A stretch of 64,000 nt of DNA from CAMFTQ01 sp051881615 (GTDB taxonomy: Bacteria; Bacillota; Clostridia; Oscillospirales; Acutalibacteraceae), in NCBI GenBank assembly GCA_051881615.1, contig JBJEQF010000022.1, positions 1 to 64,000 on the forward strand, in the 5' to 3' direction. The notes under the pieces were generated by a model. That model was not told the DNA's origin and did not search any database. It was given only the letters and a program-made list of their open reading frames with translations. Both the position numbers and the translations under genes were made by a program. Positions 39,445-48,256 of the stretch are shown here, in pieces. How positions within the stretch are numbered: the stretch's first letter is position 1; the number at the start of each line of letters is the position of its first letter.

Positions 39445-40530
39445 TCAGTATTTTGTTGGTTTAGCCGTTAAGTATTTCTTTACCATCAGGGCAACCTTAA
39501 AGACAATGGCGTCCTCAAATTCTCTTAAATCAAGACCTGTGAGCTTCTTGATTTTTTCAAGTCTGTAAACAAGTGTGTTACGGTGAACAAACAGCTTTCT
39601 TGATGTTTCCGAAACGTTGAGGTTATTCTCAAAGAACTTCTGAATAGTAAACAGAGTTTCCTGATCAAGGCTTTCGATAGAACCGCGCTTGAACACCTCT
39701 CTTAAAAACATATCGCAAAGAGTTGTAGGAAGCTGGTAAACAAGTCTTGCTATTCCCAAGCTGTCGTAATTGATGATAGTCTTTTCAGTGTCAAACACCT
39801 TGCCTACCTCAAGAGCCACCTGCGCCTCCTTAAAGGAATGTGCAAGATCCTTGATGCCTGTAACGGCTGTTCCTATGCCGACAACGCAGTGAGTGTAGAA
39901 TTCGCTTGACAGCGTATCTACAATAGAGCTTGCGAGCTTCTCAAGGTCCTTGCCCTCTATGCCTGCTCTGATTTCCTTAACAAGCGCAATATCTGTTTCG
40001 CTGATGTTGATTACAAAATCCTTTGACTTGTCCGGAAAAAGGTTTGAAACAATGTCATAAGCCGAAACGTCTGTCTTTGAAACGATTTTAATCAGCATAC
40101 AAACACGTGTAACCTCACTGTTAAAGTGAAGCTCTCTTGCCTTTAGGTAAATGTCGCCCGGCAGAATGTTGTCAAGAATTACATTCTTGATAAAGTTGCT
40201 TCTGTCGTATTTTTCGTCATAATACTGCTTGATGCTTGCAAGCGAAACGGCAAGAATCTGAACATATCTTTGAGCATACTCGTCATTACCCGAAACAAAA
40301 ACTGCATATTCACAGCGTGAGCCGTTGCCGAAGGGCTTGTATGTACAGTTATCTACTACAAAAGAGGTAGCTGAGCTAAGCGACTCATAATTGATTGCCT
40401 CGTTTACCTCGCCGATACGGCCAAGCTCTGAGCAAGCTATAACTACCGATGTTTCGTCAACCACGCCTACCGTTCTGTCGATAGCGTCTTTCATTTGATG
40501 GATAACTCCCTGAAATAATCTGTTGGACAT
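39445..40530 (-). CDS. CdaR/PucR-family transcriptional regulator
   Basis: 361 residues from the ATG at 40530, with GGGGGA upstream; the longer reading extends into the leader without a ribosome site. The C-terminus is the PucR-type helix-turn-helix FFENNLNVSETSRKLFVHRN followed by TLVYRLEKIKKLTGLDLREF. A central GGDEF-like fold (HCVVGIGTAVTGIKDLAHSF) and an N-terminal region without recognised ligand site precede it. Relatives respond to sugar acids, purines or amino acids. It stands alone, so its targets are not shown by context. A promoter at 40736 implies a 5' leader of about 200 bases. Confidence 0.86.
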   Translation of the reverse strand: MSNRLFQGVIHQMKDAIDRTVGVVDETSVVIACSELGRIGEVNEAINYESLSSATSFVVDNCTYKPFGNGSRCEYAVFVSGNDEYAQRYVQILAVSLASIKQYYDEKYDRSNFIKNVILDNILPGDIYLKARELHFNSEVTRVCMLIKIVSKTDVSAYDIVSNLFPDKSKDFVINISETDIALVKEIRAGIEGKDLEKLASSIVDTLSSEFYTHCVVGIGTAVTGIKDLAHSFKEAQVALEVGKVFDTEKTIINYDSLGIARLVYQLPTTLCDMFLREVFKRGSIESLDQETLFTIQKFFENNLNVSETSRKLFVHRNTLVYRLEKIKKLTGLDLREFEDAIVFKVALMVKKYLTAKPTKY

Positions 40531-40735
40531 AATATTTCCCCCGTTTATCAAAATAAGATGATGCCTAAGGTTATACTGCACAAAGACAATGTTCGTGCTG
40601 TCTTAAAGTGGGGCTGCAAAAACTGCCCTTGAATAATGAAAAAGCAAAGCAAAGGCTTAATCTGACAGCCGTAAACCGACTGAAAACGACAGTCTGTTTA
40701 CTTGCGATTTGCGCACTTTTTATATATACATATAT
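40531..40735 (-). other. Long structured 5' leader of the CdaR-type regulator gene
   Basis: This untranslated stretch between the promoter at 40736-40764 and the ATG at 40530 contains a hairpin GTAAAC-x-GACTG with CAGTC-x-GTTTAC (40671-40682 with 40690-40701, one mismatch), then smaller repeats such as GCAC/GTGC and AAGACA/TGTCTT nearer the start. No known riboswitch class is recognised. Nothing coding is seen in it. Confidence 0.5.
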
Positions 40736-40764
40736 ATTTTACACAAAAATAAAGAAAATTGCAA
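40736..40764 (-). promoter_or_regulatory. Promoter of the CdaR-type regulator gene
   Basis: On the minus strand TTGCAA, 17-base spacer, TAAAAT. It places the transcription start about 200 bases before the gene. Confidence 0.75.
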
Positions 40765-40832
40765 CCTTTATTTTAAAGTTTTTATAATTTTTTATCAAAT
40801 ATGACGAAATGGGAGATTTTTGTCGCAAATAT

Positions 40833-40860
40833 GCAAAAAAGGGCGGAATTTCTCCGCCCT
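40833..40860 (-). terminator. Rho-independent terminator of the Na/Pi cotransporter gene
   Basis: 8-bp stem AGGGCGGA (40840-40847 with 40853-40860), followed on the minus strand by TTTTTTGC. Confidence 0.88.
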
Positions 40861-40871
40861 CATAAATATTG

Positions 40872-42644
40872 TTACTGCTCTGTTTTGTGGACAAATACAG
40901 GCAGCTTGTACTGCTCCTTATAGCCGCGGTATTTTTGCATATACTGAGGCATTGTTTCACGTACCTCTTTTAAGTATTCGTGAGTATCAAGGCTGTTTTT
41001 TGCTGTTTCTATCATACAAACGGCAACGTTTGAACAGTGGTCGCTGACACGCTCGGCATTTGTAACAAGATCGTTGAAGATAAAGCCCAGCTCAATGGTG
41101 CAGTCACCCTGCTGAAGTCTTTCAACGTGGTGAGCCTTGAGCTTGATTTTCAAATCGTCAATTACCTGCTCAAGCGGTTCAACGCAGGCGGCAAGGTCAA
41201 TATCTCTTGCGCCGACTGCATTTACTGTTATGTCAAGAATTTCTGTTACGGCACTTGTAAGCACCTTAAGCTCTGCCATTGCACCCTCAGAGAATTTAAC
41301 ATTCTTTTCTTGCATTTCCTTTGCCGCTCTTAATATGTTTACCGAATGGTCGCTTATACGCTCAAAATCGCCTATGCTGTGCAGAATTCTTGTTATCTCG
41401 TGGCTGTCCTTGTCGCTAAGGTTTTTATTGCCTAAACGCACAAGGTAAGAGCCGATAACGTCTTCATAAACGTCTGCCTTTTTTTCGCCGTCAATGATTT
41501 TCTCCGCAAGCTTTTCGTCATAATTTTCAATACAGGAAAACGCTTTGTTAATAACGTCCTTTGCAATGTCTGCCATTTCCATTGTGAGCTTTGAAGCCTG
41601 CTCAACAGCAACTGAAGGAGCATTGAGAAAGCGTGGGTCAAGGAACGGCACACTGCGGTCGAACTTGTCCTCTTTGACAGTCTTTTCTGCGATTTTAACA
41701 ATCAGCTTGTTAAACGGCAGTAAAATCAGTGTTGCAGCCACATTGAATATTGTGTGGATAACAGCAATACCGGCGGCATTGATTGACTTGGTTACAAAGT
41801 CAAGCTGAACAAAGGCATTGATTGAATAAAACAGTGCCGATATTACAACTACTCCGAGAACATTGAAATAAAGGTGAACAAGTGCTGCTCTTTTTGCATT
41901 TTTCTTTGCGCCGATACACGATATAAGCGCCGTTGCGCACGTACCGATATTCTGTCCCAAAACGATGGGAAATGCGCTTGCAAAGGTAACGGAGCCTGTA
42001 GCCGACAGAGCCTGCAAAATGCCGACAGAGGCAGACGAGCTTTGAATAATCGCCGTAAGCACTGCGCCTGCAACAATACCGAGAAGGGGGTTATTTGAGA
42101 AGGTAAGGAATAAATCGGAGAACCACGGCTCATTAGCCAAAGGCTTAACGGCACCGCTCATCGTTTCCATACCAAACATAAGCACTGCAAAGCCGATAAG
42201 GATATGACCGATATCCTTGTTTTTCTGCTTGTTGCCTGCCATAAGCAGAACAATACCTATAAAGGCTAAAAGCGGAGAAAAGTTTACAGGCTTCATAAGC
42301 TGCATAACAAGGCTGTCGCCCTGAATACCCGTGAGGCTTAACAGCCACGCTGTAATGGTAGTACCGATATTTGCACCCATTATAACGCCGACAGCCTGAC
42401 CTAACTGCATAATGCCGGAGTTTACAAAGCCGACAACCATAACGGTAGTAGCAGACGAGCTTTGGATAACCGCCGTTACACCTGCACCCAGCAGAACTCC
42501 TTTAAGAACGCCCGAGGTGAGCTTTTCAAGCGTTTTTTCAAGCTTGCCGCCGCCGAGCTTTTCAAGGCTGTCGCCCATTATGTTCATACCAAACAAAAAG
42601 AACGCCAAGCCGCCTAAAAGCTGAAAAACAGAAAAAATATCCAT
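40872..42644 (-). CDS. Na+/phosphate cotransporter with PhoU-like domain
   Basis: 590 residues. The membrane half has two inverted NptA/PNaS repeats, each with the QSSS signature: GAGVTAVIQSSSATTVMVVG near residue 60 and LTAIIQSSSASVGILQALSA near 200. About eight helices are visible. From residue about 360 a helical PhoU-like domain follows (ITRILHSIGDFERISDHSVN and NDLVTNAERVSDHCSNVAVC), with the E(R/A)xxDH metal-binding motifs. It imports phosphate with sodium, and the PhoU-like part may sense or limit uptake. Monocistronic, with its own promoter and terminator. Confidence 0.92.
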   Translation of the reverse strand: MDIFSVFQLLGGLAFFLFGMNIMGDSLEKLGGGKLEKTLEKLTSGVLKGVLLGAGVTAVIQSSSATTVMVVGFVNSGIMQLGQAVGVIMGANIGTTITAWLLSLTGIQGDSLVMQLMKPVNFSPLLAFIGIVLLMAGNKQKNKDIGHILIGFAVLMFGMETMSGAVKPLANEPWFSDLFLTFSNNPLLGIVAGAVLTAIIQSSSASVGILQALSATGSVTFASAFPIVLGQNIGTCATALISCIGAKKNAKRAALVHLYFNVLGVVVISALFYSINAFVQLDFVTKSINAAGIAVIHTIFNVAATLILLPFNKLIVKIAEKTVKEDKFDRSVPFLDPRFLNAPSVAVEQASKLTMEMADIAKDVINKAFSCIENYDEKLAEKIIDGEKKADVYEDVIGSYLVRLGNKNLSDKDSHEITRILHSIGDFERISDHSVNILRAAKEMQEKNVKFSEGAMAELKVLTSAVTEILDITVNAVGARDIDLAACVEPLEQVIDDLKIKLKAHHVERLQQGDCTIELGFIFNDLVTNAERVSDHCSNVAVCMIETAKNSLDTHEYLKEVRETMPQYMQKYRGYKEQYKLPVFVHKTEQ

Positions 42645-42747
42645 ATTTTTCTTTCCTTTCTGACTAACAGTGAATTAGTTGGAAAAAATACGATTTTACT
42701 TTTGTTATGAATAAAAAGTGCAAAAAACTGTTTGCAAATTTAATGCA

Positions 42748-42776
42748 ATTATATCACACATAAAAGAAATTTACAA
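42748..42776 (-). promoter_or_regulatory. Promoter of the Na/Pi cotransporter gene
   Basis: On the minus strand TTGTAA, 17-base spacer, TATAAT. It predicts a leader of about 100 bases. No Pho box is recognised. Confidence 0.75.
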
Positions 42777-42865
42777 CGAATTTATAACAATTTTATTTCT
42801 GTAAAGACGATTTGTTGTCTGTGATATATTTTTATAATTACAGAAAAATTTTTTGAAAGCAATAA

Positions 42866-42898
42866 ACAAAAAATGCAGGAGAACCTTTGTCCCCTGCA
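42866..42898 (-). terminator. Rho-independent terminator of the C39-like peptidase gene
   Basis: 9-bp stem TGCAGGGGA/TCTCCTGCA with one G-U pair (42890-42898 with 42874-42882), then TTTTTTGTTT on the minus strand. Confidence 0.8.
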
Positions 42899-42911
42899 TA
42901 TAATACTAATA

Positions 42912-43805
42912 TTACGGCTCCTCTTTTAAGGCGATGGCGTGTCTGCCGAGCTGTTCGTATCTGTAGAAAAATAATTCACGGTCATACTCCTGTACTCCTG
43001 TCAGCGGATCGTGTACCGTTACATAATATTCATCATACGAAACAAGCACCATACAATGCTCGTTGCCCGGCCACTGATAATACTCGTCTGTGTATGTTTC
43101 TCCGTCTTTTATATACCAGCCGCCTGTGTCGACAAGCTCAAGCATACGTATCGTTGCCCATATACAAATTGGTATACCCTTATCAATAAGGCTTAAAATC
43201 TGTGTTTCGTCTGCGTTGTCAAGGCATACGGCATAATGACTGCCGCTGCGGCTGTCTATAATCGACTGCATAGCCTCTGCCGTCGCCCCCGACAAAGCAC
43301 CGTAGCCCTCATCGGAATACGGATCTCCGATAAATGCGCAATCAGGGTGAGGAGCGTATTCTTCGCCGTTGTATTGCTCAAAATCAGCCTTTGGCAAAGC
43401 GTCGGCAACCGCCTCCTTGTCTGCGTCATAGCCGTAAGCCTGCAGCAGCATAGCGGCGGCTGTTGCCTCGCACCCTGTCGGCAGCTGCGGATACTGATAA
43501 ATCATCGGAACCGACTGCACGGGCAGAGCGTCAACAAGATTTTCGGGAAGCGTGTGCGGCTGTGTTGTCGGCTCGGTTACGTCAGCTGTATTTCCAAGCA
43601 GAGTTGCATCCGCTTGTGTTTCTTTGTCTGACGCTGTGCTGAGTATGTCCTTTGACGCATTTATATAAACACTCAAAAAATCGTTGCATATAACATAGAC
43701 TATACAGATTACAAGAGAAAACGACAATATAATAAGAAACCGCCGTTTTATGCGCCTTAAAGTCTGTTTTTTAGTGCGCTTATTATTGTTTTTTCTTTTT
43801 TTCAT
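42912..43805 (-). CDS. Membrane-anchored C39-like cysteine peptidase
   Basis: 297 residues from the ATG at 43805, with GGGGACAGGT upstream. The first 20 residues are almost all basic, then one membrane helix spans about 23-41 (FLIILSFSLVICIVYVIC), then a Thr/Pro linker and the peptidase domain. The catalytic triad is likely Cys112 (LPTGCEATAAAM), His250 (GNEHCMVLV) and Asp266 (VHDPLTG). This is the stand-alone C39_2 form, not the bacteriocin-transporter form, and it faces the outside. Substrate unknown; processing of surface proteins or of wall peptides are both possible. Confidence 0.85.
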   Translation of the reverse strand: MKKRKNNNKRTKKQTLRRIKRRFLIILSFSLVICIVYVICNDFLSVYINASKDILSTASDKETQADATLLGNTADVTEPTTQPHTLPENLVDALPVQSVPMIYQYPQLPTGCEATAAAMLLQAYGYDADKEAVADALPKADFEQYNGEEYAPHPDCAFIGDPYSDEGYGALSGATAEAMQSIIDSRSGSHYAVCLDNADETQILSLIDKGIPICIWATIRMLELVDTGGWYIKDGETYTDEYYQWPGNEHCMVLVSYDEYYVTVHDPLTGVQEYDRELFFYRYEQLGRHAIALKEEP

Positions 43806-43913
43806 ATTACCTGTCCCCAAAAGTATAAAAGCCTTTCCTTTACTGCACCAATATTATAACACGTTATTGTATCATAAAAGCATCTTTTATAAGAATTTTT
43901 GGTGAGCATTATG

Positions 43914-43964
43914 CAGAAAATCCGCACCTGTCAGGCATAGTTTTCTCTGCCTAAGGTGCGGATT
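43914..43964 (-). terminator. Rho-independent terminator of the GH13 gene
   Basis: Outer stem AATCCGCACCT with AGGTGCGGATT (43919-43929 with 43954-43964), inner AGGC/GCCT, followed on the minus strand by TTCTGCAT. It can also act on plus-strand transcripts. Confidence 0.75.
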
Positions 43965-43967
43965 TTA

Positions 43968-45875
43968 TCAGATTTTGTTACCTGTTCTTAATAAATCGGT
44001 ATGCTTATCGCTTTTGATTGCTACTAATGCGATGCCGTTTGACGGAATAAATATTTTGCCGTTGTCAAGGATTGTGCCTAACAGCGGCTTTCCGTTTGCA
44101 TAGCCCGGAAGCGCGTCAATGGTAATATCTGTAAAGCCTGAGTTGAAAGCACAGTACAGTGCAGTGTTGCCGTCACAACGGATATATGACAGCAGTCTGC
44201 CCTGATTGAGAACAGGAACAATGTCACCGTCCCACAAGGCACTGCACGATTTTCTGAGATTACCGAGATCCTTGTGCCACTGAACAAGCTCCTGATTCTC
44301 TTTGCCCCAAGGATAACCGCAGCGATTAAACGGATCACGATAACCCTGCATACCTGCCTCGTCACCGTAGTAAATACAGGGGAAGCCGGGGAGTGTGAAC
44401 TGAATTGCAACTGCAAGCTTCATAAGGCGAACTCCTCGCTTGTACTGCTCGGGAGTCATTCTTGTGTTTGCCTGCCACTCTCTGTCCCTGCCGTTTAAGT
44501 TTTCGCCTGCAAGCATTGTAATGGCTCGCTCTGTATCGTGAGTTGAAAGCAGATTCATAAGCACACGCAAAACAGGACGCGGATAATTTTCTACAACGCT
44601 CATAATGGTGTCAATAACGTATTTTGCGTCTGTTCCTCTGATAAAATCAAGAATTGCGTTTCTGAAAACATAGTTCATAACAGAGTCAAGCTGGTCGCCG
44701 AGTAAAAATTTTCGTCTTGCTCCGTAGCTTTCCTTGTTAGAAGCGTCCTCCCATACCTCGCCGATTACAATAGCCTCCGGATTTTCTTCCTTAACCGATT
44801 TTCTCAGATTTTCAAGAAATTCATCGGGCAGCTCGTCAGCTACGTCAAGTCGCCAGCCACTGTTGCCGTCACGCATCCATTTTCTGACAATTCCGTTTTC
44901 GCCGTTTATATATTCGTTAAATTCGGGAGAAGTTTCGTTTACCTCGGGTAATGTGTAGAAGCCCCACCAGGAGTTGTAGTTTAAGGGCCATTCGTTAAAC
45001 TTGTACCAGCTGTAGTACGGTGACTCTTTATCTCTGAAGGCACCGCCCTCGCCGTATCTGCCGCTTCTGTTGAAATATATTGAGTCGGAGCCTGTGTGAG
45101 AATAAACGCCGTCGTTAATAACGTGAATACCGCGTTTTTTTGCTTCGGAGCAAAGCTCTATAAAGTCCTCCTCTGTGCCAAGCATAGGGTCAACCTTGCT
45201 GTAGTCGCCCGTATCGTAGCGGTGGTTTGAGTATGCTTCAACAATCGGATTTAAATAAATGCAGGTTACACCTAAATCCTCAAGATAATCAAGCTTTTGT
45301 GTAATACCCTTGAGGTCACCGCCGAAAAAGTCAGTATTTGTAATTTCTCCGTTTTCATTCGGCCACCATTGCGGGAGCGAATACCAGTCGTCCATAATCG
45401 TGAGGTCTTTTCTTGTTATGTTCTTCTCTTCTCCGCTGTTGTAAAATCTGTCGGGGAAAATCTGATACATTACGCCGCCTACAGGCCAGTCAGGAGTTTT
45501 AAAGCCTTTTTTATAGCAGGTAAGCTGCCAGCTTCTGCCCGGAGAACGCTCGATAGAGCTTTTATGGTCAACATCTCCCGGTACTACATAGCGTGGTCCC
45601 TCTGCTGTTCCGAGCTTAAAGCTGTACCAGTAAATACCGACATTTTCAGGTGTAAATTCACATTCCCAGATAGCGTGATCACCGTCAAAATTGCCGCTCC
45701 AGAACATAGGCACGAACGCCCAGTCATATGCAAAATCGTATTTTATTGCAACCTCTGCCTTTGTGCAGCGAAGCCAGATAGGCAGAAGCAGGCGCAAATG
45801 CACGGTAGTGCCTTGCTCAACGGCACCAAAGGGCGAGCGGTAAAATGAGTTTCTTGAGTTAAAGGGAACAGGCAT
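43968..45875 (-). CDS. Cytoplasmic GH13 alpha-glycosidase (neopullulanase/cyclomaltodextrinase type)
   Basis: 635 residues from the ATG at 45875, with AGGACGTGA upstream. No signal peptide. An N-terminal CBM34-like domain (residues about 1-115) precedes the GH13 barrel, which opens with VGGVMYQIFPDRFYN. Catalytic residues are Asp344 (GWRLDVADEL, nucleophile), Glu373 (VIGEVWED, acid/base) and Asp447 (LLSTHDTER); DGVYSHTG is conserved region I. This is subfamily GH13_20-like, which hydrolyses cyclodextrins, pullulan or maltodextrins in the cell after import. It complements the MsmK-like ATPase and the possible starch-binding dockerin protein in the window. Monocistronic. Confidence 0.92.
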   Translation of the reverse strand: MPVPFNSRNSFYRSPFGAVEQGTTVHLRLLLPIWLRCTKAEVAIKYDFAYDWAFVPMFWSGNFDGDHAIWECEFTPENVGIYWYSFKLGTAEGPRYVVPGDVDHKSSIERSPGRSWQLTCYKKGFKTPDWPVGGVMYQIFPDRFYNSGEEKNITRKDLTIMDDWYSLPQWWPNENGEITNTDFFGGDLKGITQKLDYLEDLGVTCIYLNPIVEAYSNHRYDTGDYSKVDPMLGTEEDFIELCSEAKKRGIHVINDGVYSHTGSDSIYFNRSGRYGEGGAFRDKESPYYSWYKFNEWPLNYNSWWGFYTLPEVNETSPEFNEYINGENGIVRKWMRDGNSGWRLDVADELPDEFLENLRKSVKEENPEAIVIGEVWEDASNKESYGARRKFLLGDQLDSVMNYVFRNAILDFIRGTDAKYVIDTIMSVVENYPRPVLRVLMNLLSTHDTERAITMLAGENLNGRDREWQANTRMTPEQYKRGVRLMKLAVAIQFTLPGFPCIYYGDEAGMQGYRDPFNRCGYPWGKENQELVQWHKDLGNLRKSCSALWDGDIVPVLNQGRLLSYIRCDGNTALYCAFNSGFTDITIDALPGYANGKPLLGTILDNGKIFIPSNGIALVAIKSDKHTDLLRTGNKI

Positions 45876-45964
45876 ATTTTTCACGTCCTATACTTAATAA
45901 AATAAATCGAAATCAAGAGTTTGTAAATTTTATGAAAATTCTTTGCCAAAGCGTAACTGTATTT

Positions 45965-45993
45965 ATAATAGCATAAGCAGTAATTCATTTCAA
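45965..45993 (-). promoter_or_regulatory. Promoter of the GH13 gene
   Basis: On the minus strand TTGAAA, 17-base spacer, TATTAT, 90 bases before the start. The remaining DNA up to zapA is AT-rich; a plus-strand TATAAT at 46103-46108 may serve zapA. Confidence 0.7.
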
Positions 45994-46155
45994 GATTTAA
46001 AACGAAATCTTTTATTAAAATATAATCCGCAGCATATTAAGGATAATTTATCAATTTTTTACAAAATTTTACAAAACACTTTTAATCTATCGATATTTGT
46101 ATTATAATTAAAATGGATAATTGTACTGAATATATAAGGCAACAGGGGCGATATA

Positions 46156-46719
46156 ATGGGTAAAGAAAAAAAGGTAACGGTAAGCATAGCAGGTCAACGC
46201 TTTCCTCTTATAACAGATGAAAGAGAGGATTATATTTTACAGCTTGCAAATATGGTTGACAGCAAAATGAAAGGTATTTCGCTTTCAAATCCAAAGCTCA
46301 GCCGCGACGGCTGTGCAACGCTCTCTGCGCTTGATTTTTGCGATATGCTTGAAAAGGAAAGATACGAGCATACAAGGTGTAAAGCAGACAATAAAAAGCT
46401 GCGACTTGAGCTTAAAAATGCGGAGCAGTCAAAGGAAACTTTAAAAATCGAGCTTGACGAAGCAAAGAAAAAGCTGGAGCTTTTGACAAAAGAAAACGAA
46501 AGACTGAGAAGTGATGCGTCGCACCTGATAGTTGAGCAGAAAAAAAGAGAGCTTAACCCCGGCAAAACTATGCTTTCAAGCGGAAGAATAAGCAAAGGCA
46601 CTGAAAAAGGCAAAAAAACAGGCGAAATGACATCAAGTAACAGCAACGTTGCAAAAAGCGAAAAGTCTGATGATAAAGAGGACCCACGACAGTATAGCTT
46701 TTTTAAGCATTATTTGTAA
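46156..46719 (+). CDS. zapA: Cell division protein ZapA with C-terminal extension
   Basis: 187 residues. The N-terminal ZapA domain is clear: KVTVSIAGQRFPLITDERED, YILQLANMVDSKMKGI, then SALDFCDMLEKERYEH. A long coiled coil spans about residues 75-130 (KAEN-rich heptads such as LKIELDEAKKKLELLTKENE), followed by a basic/serine-rich linker and a conserved-looking end DPRQYSFFKHYL. ZapA bundles FtsZ filaments. Standard ZapA proteins are about 90-120 residues, so the tail is a clear extension. Preceded by AGGGGCGAT. Monocistronic here. Confidence 0.83.
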   Translation: MGKEKKVTVSIAGQRFPLITDEREDYILQLANMVDSKMKGISLSNPKLSRDGCATLSALDFCDMLEKERYEHTRCKADNKKLRLELKNAEQSKETLKIELDEAKKKLELLTKENERLRSDASHLIVEQKKRELNPGKTMLSSGRISKGTEKGKKTGEMTSSNSNVAKSEKSDDKEDPRQYSFFKHYL

Positions 46720-46742
46720 TAATATAACAGATATATATGAAA

Positions 46743-46776
46743 AGGCGGCAGTCTGACTGTCGCTTGATTTTTTGGT
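46743..46776 (+). terminator. Terminator after zapA
   Basis: Imperfect hairpin GCGGCAGT/ACTGTCGC followed by TTGATTTTTTGG. Confidence 0.65.
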
Positions 46777-46792
46777 CTTTGAACTAAATGAA

Positions 46793-46820
46793 TTGACATT
46801 TTCAGAAATTGGTATAAAAT
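46793..46820 (+). promoter_or_regulatory. Promoter of the MATE gene at 46839
   Basis: TTGACA, 16-base spacer, TAAAAT, ending 18 bases before the start codon. Confidence 0.65.
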
Positions 46821-46838
46821 CAATCGTGGGTGAAATTT

Positions 46839-48173
46839 ATGACTAAGGATTTAACTAAGGGTTCGGTAACTAAAAATCTGATATTCTTTACACTGCCGAT
46901 GTTTGTAAGCGTAGCCTTTCAGCAGATGTATAACCTTGCCGACAGTATAATAGCCGGTAAGTTTGCAGGCAAGCAGGCTCTGGCGGCTGTCGGAGCTTCG
47001 TACCCTGTGACTATGCTTTTTATCGCGATAGCCTTGGGCGCAGGGATTGGTGTTTCTGTTGTGATTTCTCAGTTTTTCGGCAGAAAGGATATGGGCAAGC
47101 TGAAAACGGCTGTCAGCACCTCGCTGATTTCCGTTTTTATTCTGAGCGTTGTCCTGACAGCGATTGGGGTGATATTCAGCACGCCTATTCTGAAGCTGCT
47201 CAGCACAGGCAGTGATATTTTTGAGGCGAGCAAGCTGTACCTTGACATATACATATGGGGACTTGTTTTTCTGTTCATATATAATATATCAACAGGAATT
47301 TTCACTGCAATGGGCGATTCCAAAACTCCGCTTATTCTGCTTATTGCCTCTTCGGTTTTGAATATTGTTCTTGATATGGTTTTTGTAATCGCTCTGAAAA
47401 TGAGCGTTGCAGGCGTTGCGTTGGCGACCTTTATTGCACAGGGTGCGGCGTCAATTCTTGCTTTTATACTTTTGCTTTACCGTATTAAGAAGATGAATAT
47501 AACTGAAAAAAGCGAGCGTTTTTCTGTTGCGATTTTTAAAAGCATCTGCTTTATAGCCGTACCGAGCATAATTCAGCAGAGCTTTGTGTCTGTAGGTCAG
47601 CTGTTTATTCAGGGACTTATCAACAGCTTGGGCACAGACGTAATTGCAGGCTACAGTGCGGCAATCAAGCTGAATGTCTTTGTTATAACATCGCTTAACA
47701 CTATTGCAAACGGAGTTTCAACCTTTTCTGCACAAAATATCGGCGCAAACAGAATCGACAGAGTTAAAAAGGGCTTTAAAACAGGCGTAATGCTCAATTC
47801 GGGAGTCGGAGCTGTTTTCTCACTTTTATATTGTTTTTTGAGCAAGCAGATGATAGGAATGTTTCTGAATTTGTCGGAAACAGGAGCTGTGGCTGCAGGC
47901 GAATGGTTTTTGTGGATAATTTCTCCGTTTTATGCGGCGGTTGCCGTAAAGCTTGTTTGTGACGGAATATTAAGAGGCGCAGGATATGTCAGGGCTTTTA
48001 TGACGTCGACCTTTTCCGATTTAATTATAAGAGTTGTGCTCTCTTATATTCTTGTAAATTTTATGGGCGAATACGGAATATGGACAGCGTGGGTAGTCGG
48101 CTGGCTTGTAAGCACTGTTATAGCCTTGAGCTTTTACCTTTCTAAAAAGTGGGTAAAGGCGATGCACTCGTAA
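46839..48173 (+). CDS. MATE-family multidrug efflux transporter
   Basis: 444 residues from the ATG at 46839 with GGGTGA five bases upstream. Twelve hydrophobic segments are visible in two related halves. The N-terminal TKGSVTKNLIFFTLPMFVSV and the MYNLADSIIAGKFAGKQALAAV segment are typical of DinF/NorM-like pumps of Firmicutes. It exports cationic compounds in exchange for Na+ or H+; the substrate is unknown. Monocistronic with its own promoter and terminator. The second MATE gene at 53373 belongs to a distinct branch. Confidence 0.92.
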   Translation: MTKDLTKGSVTKNLIFFTLPMFVSVAFQQMYNLADSIIAGKFAGKQALAAVGASYPVTMLFIAIALGAGIGVSVVISQFFGRKDMGKLKTAVSTSLISVFILSVVLTAIGVIFSTPILKLLSTGSDIFEASKLYLDIYIWGLVFLFIYNISTGIFTAMGDSKTPLILLIASSVLNIVLDMVFVIALKMSVAGVALATFIAQGAASILAFILLLYRIKKMNITEKSERFSVAIFKSICFIAVPSIIQQSFVSVGQLFIQGLINSLGTDVIAGYSAAIKLNVFVITSLNTIANGVSTFSAQNIGANRIDRVKKGFKTGVMLNSGVGAVFSLLYCFLSKQMIGMFLNLSETGAVAAGEWFLWIISPFYAAVAVKLVCDGILRGAGYVRAFMTSTFSDLIIRVVLSYILVNFMGEYGIWTAWVVGWLVSTVIALSFYLSKKWVKAMHS

Positions 48174-48180
48174 AAAACAA

Positions 48181-48214
48181 CTCCCCTCTGAGAAAGAGGG
48201 GAGCTGCTTTTTTT
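48181..48214 (+). terminator. Rho-independent terminator of the MATE gene
   Basis: 9-bp stem CTCCCCTCT (48181-48189 with 48195-48203), then CTGCTTTTTTT. Confidence 0.88.
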
Positions 48215-48256
48215 GAAAAAGGATTACAATTATGAAAAGAAAAGATGAAGTTTAAA

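Noticed and set aside
43236..43631. 131-codon plus-strand frame
   Set aside because: Shadow of the C39-like peptidase gene.
45297..45848. 183-codon plus-strand frame
   Set aside because: Antisense to the GH13 gene with all catalytic motifs in place; no ribosome site.
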